From Devosia sp. 1566 (GTDB lineage Bacteria; Pseudomonadota; Alphaproteobacteria; Rhizobiales; Devosiaceae): DNA of 64,000 nucleotides. Shown here piece after piece: positions 25,473 through 34,266 of the stretch (positions are counted from its first letter, which is position 1; the number at the start of each line of letters is the position of its first letter). Location of the stretch: positions 3,286,001 through 3,350,000 of the forward strand of contig NZ_CP034767.1 in NCBI RefSeq assembly GCF_004005995.1, given 5' to 3'. Under the pieces are notes generated by a model. That model had not been told where the DNA came from and did not search any database. It was given only the letters and a program-made list of their open reading frames with translations. The position numbers were made by a program, and so were the translations under genes.

Positions 25473-26062
25473 TGGACCTTGGCATCAACGAAATTGCGCC
25501 ACGCTCAGGTACGGCCTTCGAGCTCAGCGCGGGGCAGATCCTGACCGTTATCGATCCGCTGGGGGGCCAGGTCGCGGACCTGTTGGCGATTTCCCGGGCC
25601 GATACTGCCGAGATGATCTCCTCGGGCCGCACCCTGGATTATGCCGAGAGCATCTATCTCACCACCGGCAATATGCTGTATTCGAACCGTTCCAACGTGA
25701 TGCTCGACATCATCGAGGACACGGTCGGCCGGCACGATTTCCTGCTGACCCCGTGCAGCGAAGCAACCTTTCGCCTGTGTTACGACAATGAGCCACCCCA
25801 CCAGGGCTGCCATGGCAATCTGCACCACGCGTTGATGCCCTATGGCATCGCCGAAGACGCTATTCCCGTGGCCTTTAATTGCTTCATGAACGTGCCGGTG
25901 GATGGGGTAACGGGCAAATTCAACGTGCTGCCCCCACTGAGCAAAGCGGGAGACTTCATCCGCTTCCAGGCCCGGATGGACCTCATCATCGGGCTCACAG
26001 CATGCTCGGCGCCGGCCAGCAATGGCGGCAGCTTCAAGCCAATTCATTATTCCATCGGCTGA
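25472..26062 (+). CDS. DUF1989 / urea carboxylase-associated-type protein
   Basis: The protein is 196 residues. Family landmarks are LSAGQILTVIDPLGGQVADL, EPPHQGCHGNLHHAL, FNCFMNVPVDG, SKAGDFIRFQARMDLIIGLT, and CSAPASNGGSFKPIHY. The CHGNLHH cluster is a likely metal site. Relatives flank urea and guanidine catabolic genes, but none of those enzymes is present here. Overlap with the YqcI/YcgG stop codon implies coordinated synthesis and probably one pathway. Confidence 0.85.
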   Translation: MDLGINEIAPRSGTAFELSAGQILTVIDPLGGQVADLLAISRADTAEMISSGRTLDYAESIYLTTGNMLYSNRSNVMLDIIEDTVGRHDFLLTPCSEATFRLCYDNEPPHQGCHGNLHHALMPYGIAEDAIPVAFNCFMNVPVDGVTGKFNVLPPLSKAGDFIRFQARMDLIIGLTACSAPASNGGSFKPIHYSIG

Positions 26063-26094
26063 TCGTTGGATTTTTTGCCGGTGCCAGGGCCGGC

Positions 26095-26553
26095 TCAAGC
26101 AACGCCGGCAGCCCGGAGGTAGTCGAGGAGGTCCTCGGGAAACACCTGCTCGCTTGTTGTGGCAAGCTCCTTGTGGCTCCACCAGCGATGCTCCGCCATC
26201 ACTTCGCGCTCGAGATCGGTCCAACCTTGCCGCGAGATGTCCTGGCTCGGCGCCCGAACCAGGAAATATCGCTCATCGGCTTCGACCATCTGACCCGAGG
26301 CCAGGGGGAATGTGGTTCTGCGCTGGCCCACCTCCTGCCCTACCTCCAGGATCAGGCCAGTTTCTTCATCGAGTTCGCGCCGGGCGGCCTGTTCGAAGCT
26401 CTCGCCCTCGTCCACTGCGCCGCCCGGCGTCGCCCAAAAAGTTCGCCCGGCCAGCGCGCCCGAACGGTGCACGAAGCGAAACAACAGCAGGCAACCGCTG
26501 GGATCGACAACCAGGAGCCGCGCTGAAGGGCGCTGAACGAGATCAGGTTTCAT
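26095..26553 (-). CDS. Nudix hydrolase
   Basis: The protein is 152 residues. The Nudix box (GX5EX7REUXEEXGU) is intact as GGAVDEGESFEQAARRELDE followed by ETGL. It hydrolyses a nucleoside diphosphate linked to another moiety, with Mg2+ or Mn2+. The substrate cannot be derived from sequence. It converges on the DUF1989 gene and diverges from the GntR gene at 26700. Confidence 0.92.
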   Translation of the reverse strand: MKPDLVQRPSARLLVVDPSGCLLLFRFVHRSGALAGRTFWATPGGAVDEGESFEQAARRELDEETGLILEVGQEVGQRRTTFPLASGQMVEADERYFLVRAPSQDISRQGWTDLEREVMAEHRWWSHKELATTSEQVFPEDLLDYLRAAGVA

Positions 26554-26699
26554 GCAAGCCGCCCCCCTGTCGTCAATGCTGTGCTAAAACGAGCCCAGTC
26601 CCAACGGAAGCGATTTCCGAACGGGACCAGTGTCGGTAGGGTTGCCTTGCGAGATACACGTCCCCTTTTTGCCCGCCCTAGTCGTGCAGTTTCGAAGTG

Positions 26700-27698
26700 A
26701 TGGCTAAAGCACAACCTGCCGACAACAAACCTTATTACCAGATCGTTCGGGAGGCACTTCACGCCAATATCCGGACGGGCAAGTTACCCGCTGGGACCCG
26801 GCTGCTGGTTTCGGCAGTGGCCGACCGGTTGGGCGTGAGCCGCCCGCCCGTAAAGCGGGCCTTGGACCTGTTGGCGGCTGAAGGGGTGATCACCCCGCTG
26901 AGTTCGCAAGGCTATGTGGTCGGCGCCGGGGGTGCTGGAGAAAGCACGACGCGCACCAATCTGCACGGCCTGGCACTGGACCTACCAGCCGAACTTGGGA
27001 GCAATCTGGGGCAAGCCAGTTGGGAGCGCATCTTTGCGGCCGTCGAGACCGACATCATGAACTGCATTCCCTTCGGCACTTTCCAGATTTCGGAGGCCGG
27101 GATCGGGGATTATTTCGATGTCAGCCGCACCGTGGTACGCGACGTGCTTTCGCGCCTCGATGCGCGAGGGCTGATAGACAAGGACCGCAGTTCCCACTGG
27201 ATTGCCGGCCCGTTCAGCGCCCGCATGCTCGATGATGCCCATGAAGTGCGCCGGCTGCTGGAGCCCGGAGCAATTGCCGCCGCGCAGCCGCACCTGGATA
27301 GCGGCATGCTGAGCAAAGCGCGTGCCGATATCGCAGCGGTGCTGGAGGGATCAGTGCCCCTCACCCAGGCCGTGCTCGGCAAGCTCGAAGCGGACCTGCA
27401 TGTGGAAGCGCTGCGGGCCGGCCGAAACAAGCAACTGGCGCGGGCGGTGCAGCTGTCGCAGCTTTCGCTCGTTATCAATCGCCTGTTCGAGACCTATATC
27501 GGGCTGCACGAGGAAACCAATCTTTTGCGCGAGCATGCGCTGGTGTTTGATCATCTGCTGCTTGGCGACGGCGCTGGGGCAGCGATGGCGCTGCGTCACC
27601 ATCTCGATGCGGACCATGCGCGAGCCCGGGCCCGGCTTAAAGTGCTTTCGGTGTTTGATGCCGCCGCGATCGCGCCCTATCTCACCCGCATTCACTAA
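26700..27698 (+). CDS. GntR-family regulator with two tandem winged-helix domains plus FCD-like domain
   Basis: The protein is 332 residues from ATG 26700 (a GTG lies just before, at 26697). The first winged helix is residues about 10-75, with ANIRTGKLPAGTRLLVSAVA then DRLGVSRPPVKRALDLLAAE. A second, more divergent one covers about 108-170, with IGDYFDVSRTVVRDVLSRLD then ARGLIDKD. A helical FCD-like domain follows (EVRRLLEPGAIAAAQP to the end). Most GntR proteins have one DNA-binding domain in about 230 residues. It is separated from the next gene by 11 nt, so the two are likely co-expressed. Confidence 0.82.
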   Translation: MAKAQPADNKPYYQIVREALHANIRTGKLPAGTRLLVSAVADRLGVSRPPVKRALDLLAAEGVITPLSSQGYVVGAGGAGESTTRTNLHGLALDLPAELGSNLGQASWERIFAAVETDIMNCIPFGTFQISEAGIGDYFDVSRTVVRDVLSRLDARGLIDKDRSSHWIAGPFSARMLDDAHEVRRLLEPGAIAAAQPHLDSGMLSKARADIAAVLEGSVPLTQAVLGKLEADLHVEALRAGRNKQLARAVQLSQLSLVINRLFETYIGLHEETNLLREHALVFDHLLLGDGAGAAMALRHHLDADHARARARLKVLSVFDAAAIAPYLTRIH

Positions 27699-27709
27699 AG
27701 AGTTCCTGC

Positions 27710-28867
27710 GTGCCCCAACGACCCAAGCTCCGCATCATCGCCCGCAGCGAAGTTCTCCCCCGCGCTGTGCTGGAACAAGCGGCGAGCGATCTGCCGTTCG
27801 ACCTGGAATTCGAGCTGATCGACAGCGTCAAGGGTTTGCAGCGGGTGGTGACTACCCCTGAGAGCTTCGATGTGTACCACCAGTGGCATACGGTTGATCT
27901 GATCTGGACGGCCCGCGCCATTCAGGCCATTGACCTTAAGCGCATACGCAATGGTCAGCTGATCAAGAGCCAGGCGGTGGCGCGCCGCAGCGACGCCCGC
28001 GCTTTGGGGTCGGTATTCAACCAGCTCTTTGTGCAGCCATCGGGCGCTATCGGCCCTGCCCCCACCGACCAGATCGTGATGTTGCCGCTGCAGCATGGCG
28101 TCGATTCCTTTGCCTTTTTGCCGGCCGCCCTCAAGGAATGGCCAGAGGGCACGCCCCATAGCTGGGGCTGGATGCTCGACAAGCGTCTGCATGGCCGGGT
28201 CGCGATCATGAGCGAACCCGTGCTGGGCATGATCGAGGCAGCCCTTGCCGTGGAGGCTTCCGAGGGGATGAGCTTTGCCGATGTCGGCAATCTCTCCATC
28301 GAGGAGATCGACATCGTCGCGGACATCCTGCTGCGCAAAAAGAAACTGGGTCACTTCAAGACTATCTGGAACAACCACTACGAGGCGGCCCGGTCCATGC
28401 ACCGCGGGGCCGTGCTGCAATCGATGTTCTCACCGGCCCTTGCCACCCTGCGCAGCCAGGGCGTGCCGGTGGTTTCCGCCGTGCCGCAGGAGGGCTTTCG
28501 CGGCTGGCATGTGGATCTGTGCATTTCGGCAGCCGCGCAAGGCGAGCAGCTGGAAGCGGCCTATGCCTATCTCAACTGGTGGATGAACGGCAAAGGCGGC
28601 GCCATCACCACCCGCCAGGGCTATTACTTCGTACTGCCCGATCTGGTGCGGCCCCATCTGAGCGGGCCGGAATGGGATTACTGGTATGCCGGCAAGCCGG
28701 CCGAGACCGTGCTGACCAATCCGGCGGGAGAGCCTAGCATCGCACCCGGCGACCTCCGGGAAGGCGGCTCGTATCTTGAACGCATGGCGCGGGTGCGGGT
28801 GTGGAACGCCTTTATGGACGAGCACACCTATCTGGTGCGCCGCTGGCGGGAGTTTCTGGAGGCATAA
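27710..28867 (+). CDS. Solute-binding-type (PotD-like) protein without signal peptide
   Basis: The protein is 385 residues with a GTG start. The fold resembles polyamine or family-1 substrate-binding proteins: FDVYHQWHTVDLIWTARAIQ, LPLQHGVDSFAF, HSWGWMLDKRLHGRVAIMSE and AAYAYLNWWMNGKGG. The N-terminus (MPQRPKLRIIARSEVLPR) is charged and shows no hydrophobic leader, so the protein should stay in the cytoplasm. No permease or ATPase accompanies it. With the tandem-wHTH regulator upstream, an intracellular ligand sensor or storage role is inferred. Confidence 0.72.
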   Translation: MPQRPKLRIIARSEVLPRAVLEQAASDLPFDLEFELIDSVKGLQRVVTTPESFDVYHQWHTVDLIWTARAIQAIDLKRIRNGQLIKSQAVARRSDARALGSVFNQLFVQPSGAIGPAPTDQIVMLPLQHGVDSFAFLPAALKEWPEGTPHSWGWMLDKRLHGRVAIMSEPVLGMIEAALAVEASEGMSFADVGNLSIEEIDIVADILLRKKKLGHFKTIWNNHYEAARSMHRGAVLQSMFSPALATLRSQGVPVVSAVPQEGFRGWHVDLCISAAAQGEQLEAAYAYLNWWMNGKGGAITTRQGYYFVLPDLVRPHLSGPEWDYWYAGKPAETVLTNPAGEPSIAPGDLREGGSYLERMARVRVWNAFMDEHTYLVRRWREFLEA

Positions 28868-28880
28868 AAAAGAGGCAACA

Positions 28881-28923
28881 GCCGGCCTGGTGCCGAACTG
28901 CCGCCTCAGATTCCGAGGCCGGC
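28881..28923. terminator. Possible bidirectional stem-loop between convergent genes
   Basis: GCCGGCCT (28881-28888) and AGGCCGGC (28916-28923) can pair across a 27-nt loop, between the PotD-like stop and the hyuB stop. There is no good T-run on the plus strand. Low confidence. Confidence 0.3.
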
Positions 28924-28958
28924 ACGAATGCTGGCCCCGGGTCGGGAACGCTTGGGCG

Positions 28959-30746
28959 CTAGGCCGAGCGCAGCTGCGCTGTGCGCGCCCCATCCACCGC
29001 ATTGCCGGAGATGGCGACGCCGTAATGCTGTTCGGCGGCCTCGGCAGAAACCAGGCCTTCCAGCACGTCGAACAACACGGCCTGGGGATCGCGCTCGAAT
29101 GGATTGCCGTAACCGCCGCCGCTGGGGCCGCGCGAGATCAGGTGATCGCCGGCCTTGATCTTGTGGTAGGGCACCTTGGAAACGAGGTCGGTTTCCCCGC
29201 CCGCTTGGTGGATCAGCTTGAGCGAAGCGGTATAGCCGTCCTCGCCGCCCTCATAGCCCCAGGGCCGGTATTTGTGGCCATCCCCTTCCACCGAAAAGGC
29301 GCCATCGGCGAGGAAGGTGAACTCGCGCACCGTGCCAATGCCGCCACGGGTGCGGCCGGCAGCGGTGGCGTCGTTGCGCAGCTCATAGCGATCAACCCGG
29401 ATCGGCAGATGCGACTCGATATCTTCAATCGGATTGTTGCGGGTGTTCGCAAAGAGCGTATCCACCGCGTCCATGCCATCCGAGCCATATCGGCCGCCGT
29501 AGCTGCCTTCCAAAATCTCCATATGAACCCACTGCTTGCCGTCTTCCATGCCCGAAAAGGCGACCACGCGCAGATTGCCAATGCCGGCCGATACCTGTTG
29601 GGGCACGGCTTGGGCCAGCGCCTTCATCACGGTGTCAGCCAAGGCATTGCCGGGGCAGAAACGGGCGATCACCGGAGCTGGGAAAATCGGATTGGCGAGG
29701 GTGCCGCGGGGGGCGACAATGGTGATGGGACGGGTCAAGCCCTCGTTCTGCGGAATGCTGCCATAGGTGACGCTGTCCAGAAGGATCGAGCGCAGCGTCA
29801 GCCAGATGGAAATATCCACCGTTCCGACCAGCGGCATGTTGATGGGCTTGTCGGGTAGTTGCGGTGCGGTACCGGTGAGATCAACGGTGATGCTGTCGCC
29901 CCGCACCTTGAGCGTGACGGCTATGGGCAGGTCCTTGCGCGAGGGATCGGCGTCGTCAAGGAAGCCATCGATGAAGGTTTTGGCGGAATAGTCCCCATCT
30001 GGCAGCGCGGCGATGGCCGAGCGCATCAGCCGCTCGGAATAATCGAGCAGGTCCTCAAAGGCGTCCATGACGGTCTTGAGGCTGTATTTGTTGACGAGGT
30101 CGAGGAACCGTTCGGCGCCGATCTGCGCGGTTTGCACCTGGGCTTCCATGTCCCCGACAACGAGGGCGGAAGCACGGATATTGTCGCGCAGGATCGACCA
30201 GACGGCTTCATTGCGCTTACCGGCATCCACCACCTTGATGGCCTTGAACTGCAGGCCCTCGGCATAAGTATCGACGGCATCCACAATGCCGGTGCTGCCG
30301 GGCGTTAGCGCGCCGATATCGAGATGGTGCGCTGTGGTAACCGAAAAGCCGATCAGCTGTACGCCCAGAAACACCGGGACAGCAAAGCCGACATCGGGGC
30401 CGTGGCTGGCACCGCCATAGGGATCGTTGTGCATGATGACGTCGCCGGGGCGAAGGGTTTCGCCGCGAGCTTCCATCTGCTTGAGAATGCCGCGCACATA
30501 GCCCGGGATCGGGCCTGACTGCAGGGGGGTCGACATCTTGCATTCGCACATCTGCCGGCCAGTGGCGTCAGTGAGCGCGGTGCCGAAATCTTCACTCTCG
30601 CGAATAATGGAGGAATAGCTCATGCGCATGAGCTTGTGACCCATTTCGATGGCGATGTTCTCGAGCGCGCCCTGGATCACGGCGCCGGTGACGGGATCAA
30701 CGCGGGTGGGTGCGGCCACGAGAGTTTCGGTGAGGTTCTGGCTCAT
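28959..30746 (-). CDS. hyuB: Hydantoinase/oxoprolinase family subunit B
   Basis: The protein is 595 residues, slightly longer than usual for the family. HyuB landmarks are SYSSIIRESEDFGTALTD, GDVIMHNDPYGGASHGPDVG, VTTAHHLDIGALTPGSTG and GGYGNPFERDP at the C-terminus. Together with HyuA it forms an ATP-dependent enzyme that opens lactam or imide rings (hydantoin, N-methylhydantoin, 5-oxoproline) in the cytoplasm. Its ATG overlaps the hyuA stop (ATGA). Confidence 0.92.
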   Translation of the reverse strand: MSQNLTETLVAAPTRVDPVTGAVIQGALENIAIEMGHKLMRMSYSSIIRESEDFGTALTDATGRQMCECKMSTPLQSGPIPGYVRGILKQMEARGETLRPGDVIMHNDPYGGASHGPDVGFAVPVFLGVQLIGFSVTTAHHLDIGALTPGSTGIVDAVDTYAEGLQFKAIKVVDAGKRNEAVWSILRDNIRASALVVGDMEAQVQTAQIGAERFLDLVNKYSLKTVMDAFEDLLDYSERLMRSAIAALPDGDYSAKTFIDGFLDDADPSRKDLPIAVTLKVRGDSITVDLTGTAPQLPDKPINMPLVGTVDISIWLTLRSILLDSVTYGSIPQNEGLTRPITIVAPRGTLANPIFPAPVIARFCPGNALADTVMKALAQAVPQQVSAGIGNLRVVAFSGMEDGKQWVHMEILEGSYGGRYGSDGMDAVDTLFANTRNNPIEDIESHLPIRVDRYELRNDATAAGRTRGGIGTVREFTFLADGAFSVEGDGHKYRPWGYEGGEDGYTASLKLIHQAGGETDLVSKVPYHKIKAGDHLISRGPSGGGYGNPFERDPQAVLFDVLEGLVSAEAAEQHYGVAISGNAVDGARTAQLRSA

Positions 30747-32821
30747 TTGGCCTCTCCCAGGGTGATGATGATGCTGCCTGAAGCCTCCACAACGGCGCTG
30801 GTCGCGGGCGGCATGACGGTGGTGGAATCTTTTTGCAGGATAATGGCGGGACCTTCGAAAGCCTGGCCGACCGGCAAGGCGGTGCGCCGATAAACTGGCG
30901 TGTCAAAGGTCTTGAGCTCGCCTCCAACACGGAAAACGCTTGGCACGGTGCGCACCAGCGCTTCCTCGAGGCTGCCGCTGGCGGGGGCGCGCAGCTTGTC
31001 GATCTTGGGCATGCGGCCAATGCCGCTCACCCGCAGATTGACGATCTCAATGGGGCTTGCCTTGAACGCGTGCCCATATTCTGCCGCATGGGCACGGTGG
31101 AAGGCTTCAAAGGTCTCGTTGAGCCCTGCTTGGGTGATGGCGCCACCTGGGAAGGCGATCTTGAGTTCATAGCCCTGCCCCACATAGCGCAGGTCACCAA
31201 TGCGCTGGAACGACACGTCTGCGCTGGTGATCTTGTCGGCGACGAACTGTGCCGAGAGTTCGGCTTCCATGGCGGAGATATCGCTGTTGATGCGCTCGAG
31301 ATCGACCGCGCCCGAGACCTGGAACTGCGTGCGCGTCAGGTCATATTTGAGGTCGGTCGTCAGCAGGCCCATGGCCGAGGTGATGCCGGGGAATGGCGGC
31401 ACGATCACTTCGGGGATGTCGAGCATGCGCGCCACTTCCACGCCATGCAGCGGGCCGGCCCCGCCAAAGGCGACCAGCGCGAAGCTGCGGGGGTCGATGC
31501 CCTTTTGCACGGTGCGCGAGCGGATGGCATTGGCCATGTTGGAATTGATGATGGTGAGGATGCCTTCGGCCGTCTCGTTGATCGACATGCCCAGGCGCTC
31601 GGAAAGCTCGCCCACCACTTTGCGCGAGGCGGCTTCATCGAGCGTCATGCCACCGCCAAGGAAATCCTGCGCGGCAAGGCGACCCAGCACCAGATTGGCG
31701 TCGGTCACGGTGGGCTCGGTGCCGCCCCGTCCATAGGCTGCGGGACCCGGCACGGCGCCGGCCGATTGCGGACCGACCCGGAAGGCGCCGCCCCGATCGA
31801 TATGGGCGATGGAGCCACCACCCGCACCAATGGTGTGGATGTCGATCATCGGGGTCAGCAGCGGAAAACCGGCAATGGAGGTGGAGCGCGCATCGGTTTC
31901 CGAGAACACCCCATCCACGATGATGCCGATATCGGCGCTGGTGCCACCGATATCGAAGGTGATCAGGCGATCATGGCTGGTGAGATCACCGATCCATTTG
32001 CCCCCGAGCACCCCGGCGGCAAGGCCGGACAGCAGGGTCAGGGTTGGCTTTTCCACCACCATCTTGGTGGTGGCGACGCCCCCATTGGAAGCCATGATGC
32101 GCAGATCTCCCTGCACACCGATGGCGCGCAGCGCCTTGTCGAGATTGTCGATATAGCGGTCGACCTTGGGGCCGATAAAGGCGGCGAGCGCAGCGGTGGT
32201 GAAGCGCTCGAACTCGCGGAACTGGGGGGAGATGAACGACGAAGTGGTGACAAACGCCCCAGGCATCACCTCTTCGACGATGGCCTTGGCTTCAAGCTCA
32301 TGGGCGGGATTGAGATAGGAAAACAGGAAGCAGATCGCGACCGATTCGACGCCCTCCGCCTTTAGCTCCTGGGCCGCACGGCGCACGCCCTCACGATCCA
32401 GCGGCTCCAGCTCAGCGCCGGTCGGGGGCACCAGGCGCCCACCGACGGTCTTGCGATGCTGCCGGCGCACCAGCGGGCGGTGCTGCCAGGGCAGTTCCTG
32501 GATAATGGAATAATGCTCCACGCGCTGGTGGCGCCCGATATGGATGATGTCGCGAAAGCCTTCATTGGTGATGAGGCCGGCCTTAGCGCCCTTGTTTTCC
32601 AGCACCGAATTGGTGGCGGTGGTGGTGCCATGGAACACATAGTCGATACTGGAAGGCTCGACATTGTTCGCCGCACAAAGCTCGGTAATCCCCGTCATCA
32701 CGCCGCGCGAGGGGTCGTCAGGCGTGGTGGAGACCTTGTGGATGGCGATGTCTCCGCTGGTCATGTCGCAATAAACCAGGTCGGTAAAGGTGCCGCCGAC
32801 ATCGACGCCGATCGTTTTCAT
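30743..32821 (-). CDS. hyuA: Hydantoinase/oxoprolinase family subunit A
   Basis: The protein is 692 residues from the second of two adjacent ATGs (32824 and 32821); GGAG spacing fits the second. The ATP-binding start is TIGVDVGGTFTDLVYCD. Further landmarks are FHGTTTATNSVLENKGAKAG, TFDIGGTSADIGIIVDG, GAGGGSIAHIDRGGAFRVGP and AFGGAGPLHGVEVARML. It phosphorylates or activates the ring substrate, with HyuB completing hydrolysis. It diverges from a ribose-type importer and M20 amidohydrolase operon, giving a complete hydantoin to carbamoyl-amino acid to amino acid route by inference. Confidence 0.93.
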   Translation of the reverse strand: MKTIGVDVGGTFTDLVYCDMTSGDIAIHKVSTTPDDPSRGVMTGITELCAANNVEPSSIDYVFHGTTTATNSVLENKGAKAGLITNEGFRDIIHIGRHQRVEHYSIIQELPWQHRPLVRRQHRKTVGGRLVPPTGAELEPLDREGVRRAAQELKAEGVESVAICFLFSYLNPAHELEAKAIVEEVMPGAFVTTSSFISPQFREFERFTTAALAAFIGPKVDRYIDNLDKALRAIGVQGDLRIMASNGGVATTKMVVEKPTLTLLSGLAAGVLGGKWIGDLTSHDRLITFDIGGTSADIGIIVDGVFSETDARSTSIAGFPLLTPMIDIHTIGAGGGSIAHIDRGGAFRVGPQSAGAVPGPAAYGRGGTEPTVTDANLVLGRLAAQDFLGGGMTLDEAASRKVVGELSERLGMSINETAEGILTIINSNMANAIRSRTVQKGIDPRSFALVAFGGAGPLHGVEVARMLDIPEVIVPPFPGITSAMGLLTTDLKYDLTRTQFQVSGAVDLERINSDISAMEAELSAQFVADKITSADVSFQRIGDLRYVGQGYELKIAFPGGAITQAGLNETFEAFHRAHAAEYGHAFKASPIEIVNLRVSGIGRMPKIDKLRAPASGSLEEALVRTVPSVFRVGGELKTFDTPVYRRTALPVGQAFEGPAIILQKDSTTVMPPATSAVVEASGSIIITLGEAK

Positions 32822-32824
32822 CAT

Positions 32825-33168
32825 ATTCTCCGGAAGGCTATTCGTCCTTAGCGTTACGGTACTGTGGATGCATAGTCCATAATCTCTTGGTTGATTTTGC
32901 ACCGCTGATCAGAAGCCGCTCAACTCTCGGGAAGACAGCACTGGCGCCTGGCAGAACACGCACAACTTTGCTCGCTGCGAAGGCATTCGGTGCCGCATTG
33001 TTGTTCAGCGGGCGCAACACTTGGGCGAGCTGCTAATTTTCAGCGGCAATCGAACCAAAAACACCGGAAACGCAGTTGACGAGCGCCGCGAAAGCGGTTG
33101 TCAATCGTGGACTATGTATACCCGTGGCGACATGTTGCGGGCGTCTTGGAGAAGGGGACGTGAGGATC
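32825..33168. promoter_or_regulatory. Divergent control region of the hydantoin module, with two facing copies of one motif
   Basis: TGGACTATGCAT lies on the minus strand at 32868-32879, about 45 nt before hyuA. TGGACTATGTAT lies on the plus strand at 33108-33119, about 50 nt before the binding-protein gene. The core TGGACTATGYAT matches in 11 of 12 positions, and each copy points toward its own operon. These may be operators of one regulator or paired promoter elements. Otherwise the region is non-coding. Confidence 0.5.
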
Positions 33169-34266
33169 ATGGCAACAACAACGAGATTGGTGGCGGCCAC
33201 GCTGGCGCTTGGCTTGCTTTCGGCGGGAGCGACGCAGGCGCAGGACGCCCTGGCAGCAGCGCAGGCGGACCTGGACAAATATACCGGTGTTCCCACGTTC
33301 ACCGCGCCCGGCGAGCCTTTCGACGCCAAGGCCTGCATGGCCGAAAAGAGCATCCTGTCGGTGCCCGCTTCGAGCGCCGTTCCCTTCGTTGCCACCATTG
33401 CCGAGGCCATGGGCGAAATCGCCAAGGAAATCGGCTTTGAATACCAGATCTGGGAAAACCAGGGCCAGCCGACCCAGTGGGTGCAGGGCATCGAATTTGG
33501 GGTCACCAACCAGTTCGACCTCATCGATCTCCTGGCCGGGGCCGATCCTCGCGTGCTAACGACGCAGATCAAGGCGGCCCGCGATGCTGGCGCCATCGTC
33601 ACCGCATCCCACCTCACGGGCTTCGAGCAGGAAGTGCCCGGCGGGCTCACTGCCTCCATCCCGATCGACTACAAGCAGGCCGGCAAGCTGCTGGCTGAAT
33701 GGGCCATCACCAAGACCCAGGGCAAGGCCAATGCGCTGGTGCTGATCACCAATGAAGTGCTGTCCACCGAGTCCATGATGGCGGGCATCGAGGAGGTCTT
33801 TGCTGCCCATCCCGAGAGCAAATTCACAACGGTGAATGTGTCGATCCCCGATTGGGCCAGCAAGATCCAGTCCAATGTGCAGTCTGCGATCATCGCCGAC
33901 CCGACCATCAACTATATCCTGCCCATCTATGACGGCATGAACCAGTTCGTGGTACCGGCCCTGACCATCACCGGCGCCACCGACCGGGTGAAGATCGCGA
34001 CCTTCAACGGCACGCCTTTCGTGCTCGACATGATCCAGAACGGCCAGGTCGAGATGGATATTGGCGAGAACCTCGACTGGATCGCCTATGGCATGCTCGA
34101 CGCCCAGATGCGCCTTGTTTGCGGCCTCGATCCCGTTACGGACCCTAAGATCCCGCTGGTGATCTTTGACGCCAACAATGCCGCCAGCGCCGGAACACCC
34201 GCCGAAGTCTCCAAGGGCTATGGCGACGCCTATGTGCAAGGCTACAAGGAGCTCTGGCAGCTTTGA
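33169..34266 (+). CDS. Periplasmic binding protein, sugar/RbsB type, of the hydantoin module
   Basis: The protein is 365 residues from ATG 33169, preceded by AAGGGG and GAGG. The signal peptide is MATTTRLVAATLALGLLSAG ending near TQAQD. The type-1 binding fold is seen in SAVPFVATIAEAMGEIAKEI, IEFGVTNQFDLIDLLAGADP, TINYILPIYDGMNQFVVPAL and GQVEMDIGENLDWIAYGMLDA. Linked to hyuAB and an M20 amidohydrolase, it probably delivers a cyclic ureide or a related nitrogen compound despite its sugar-type family; this is inference. Its stop overlaps the TTG start of the ATPase. Confidence 0.88.
   Translation: MATTTRLVAATLALGLLSAGATQAQDALAAAQADLDKYTGVPTFTAPGEPFDAKACMAEKSILSVPASSAVPFVATIAEAMGEIAKEIGFEYQIWENQGQPTQWVQGIEFGVTNQFDLIDLLAGADPRVLTTQIKAARDAGAIVTASHLTGFEQEVPGGLTASIPIDYKQAGKLLAEWAITKTQGKANALVLITNEVLSTESMMAGIEEVFAAHPESKFTTVNVSIPDWASKIQSNVQSAIIADPTINYILPIYDGMNQFVVPALTITGATDRVKIATFNGTPFVLDMIQNGQVEMDIGENLDWIAYGMLDAQMRLVCGLDPVTDPKIPLVIFDANNAASAGTPAEVSKGYGDAYVQGYKELWQL

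Noticed and set aside
30833..32365. 510-codon plus-strand open frame
   Set aside because: It is antisense to hyuA. The minus strand carries clear HyuA motifs along this whole stretch.
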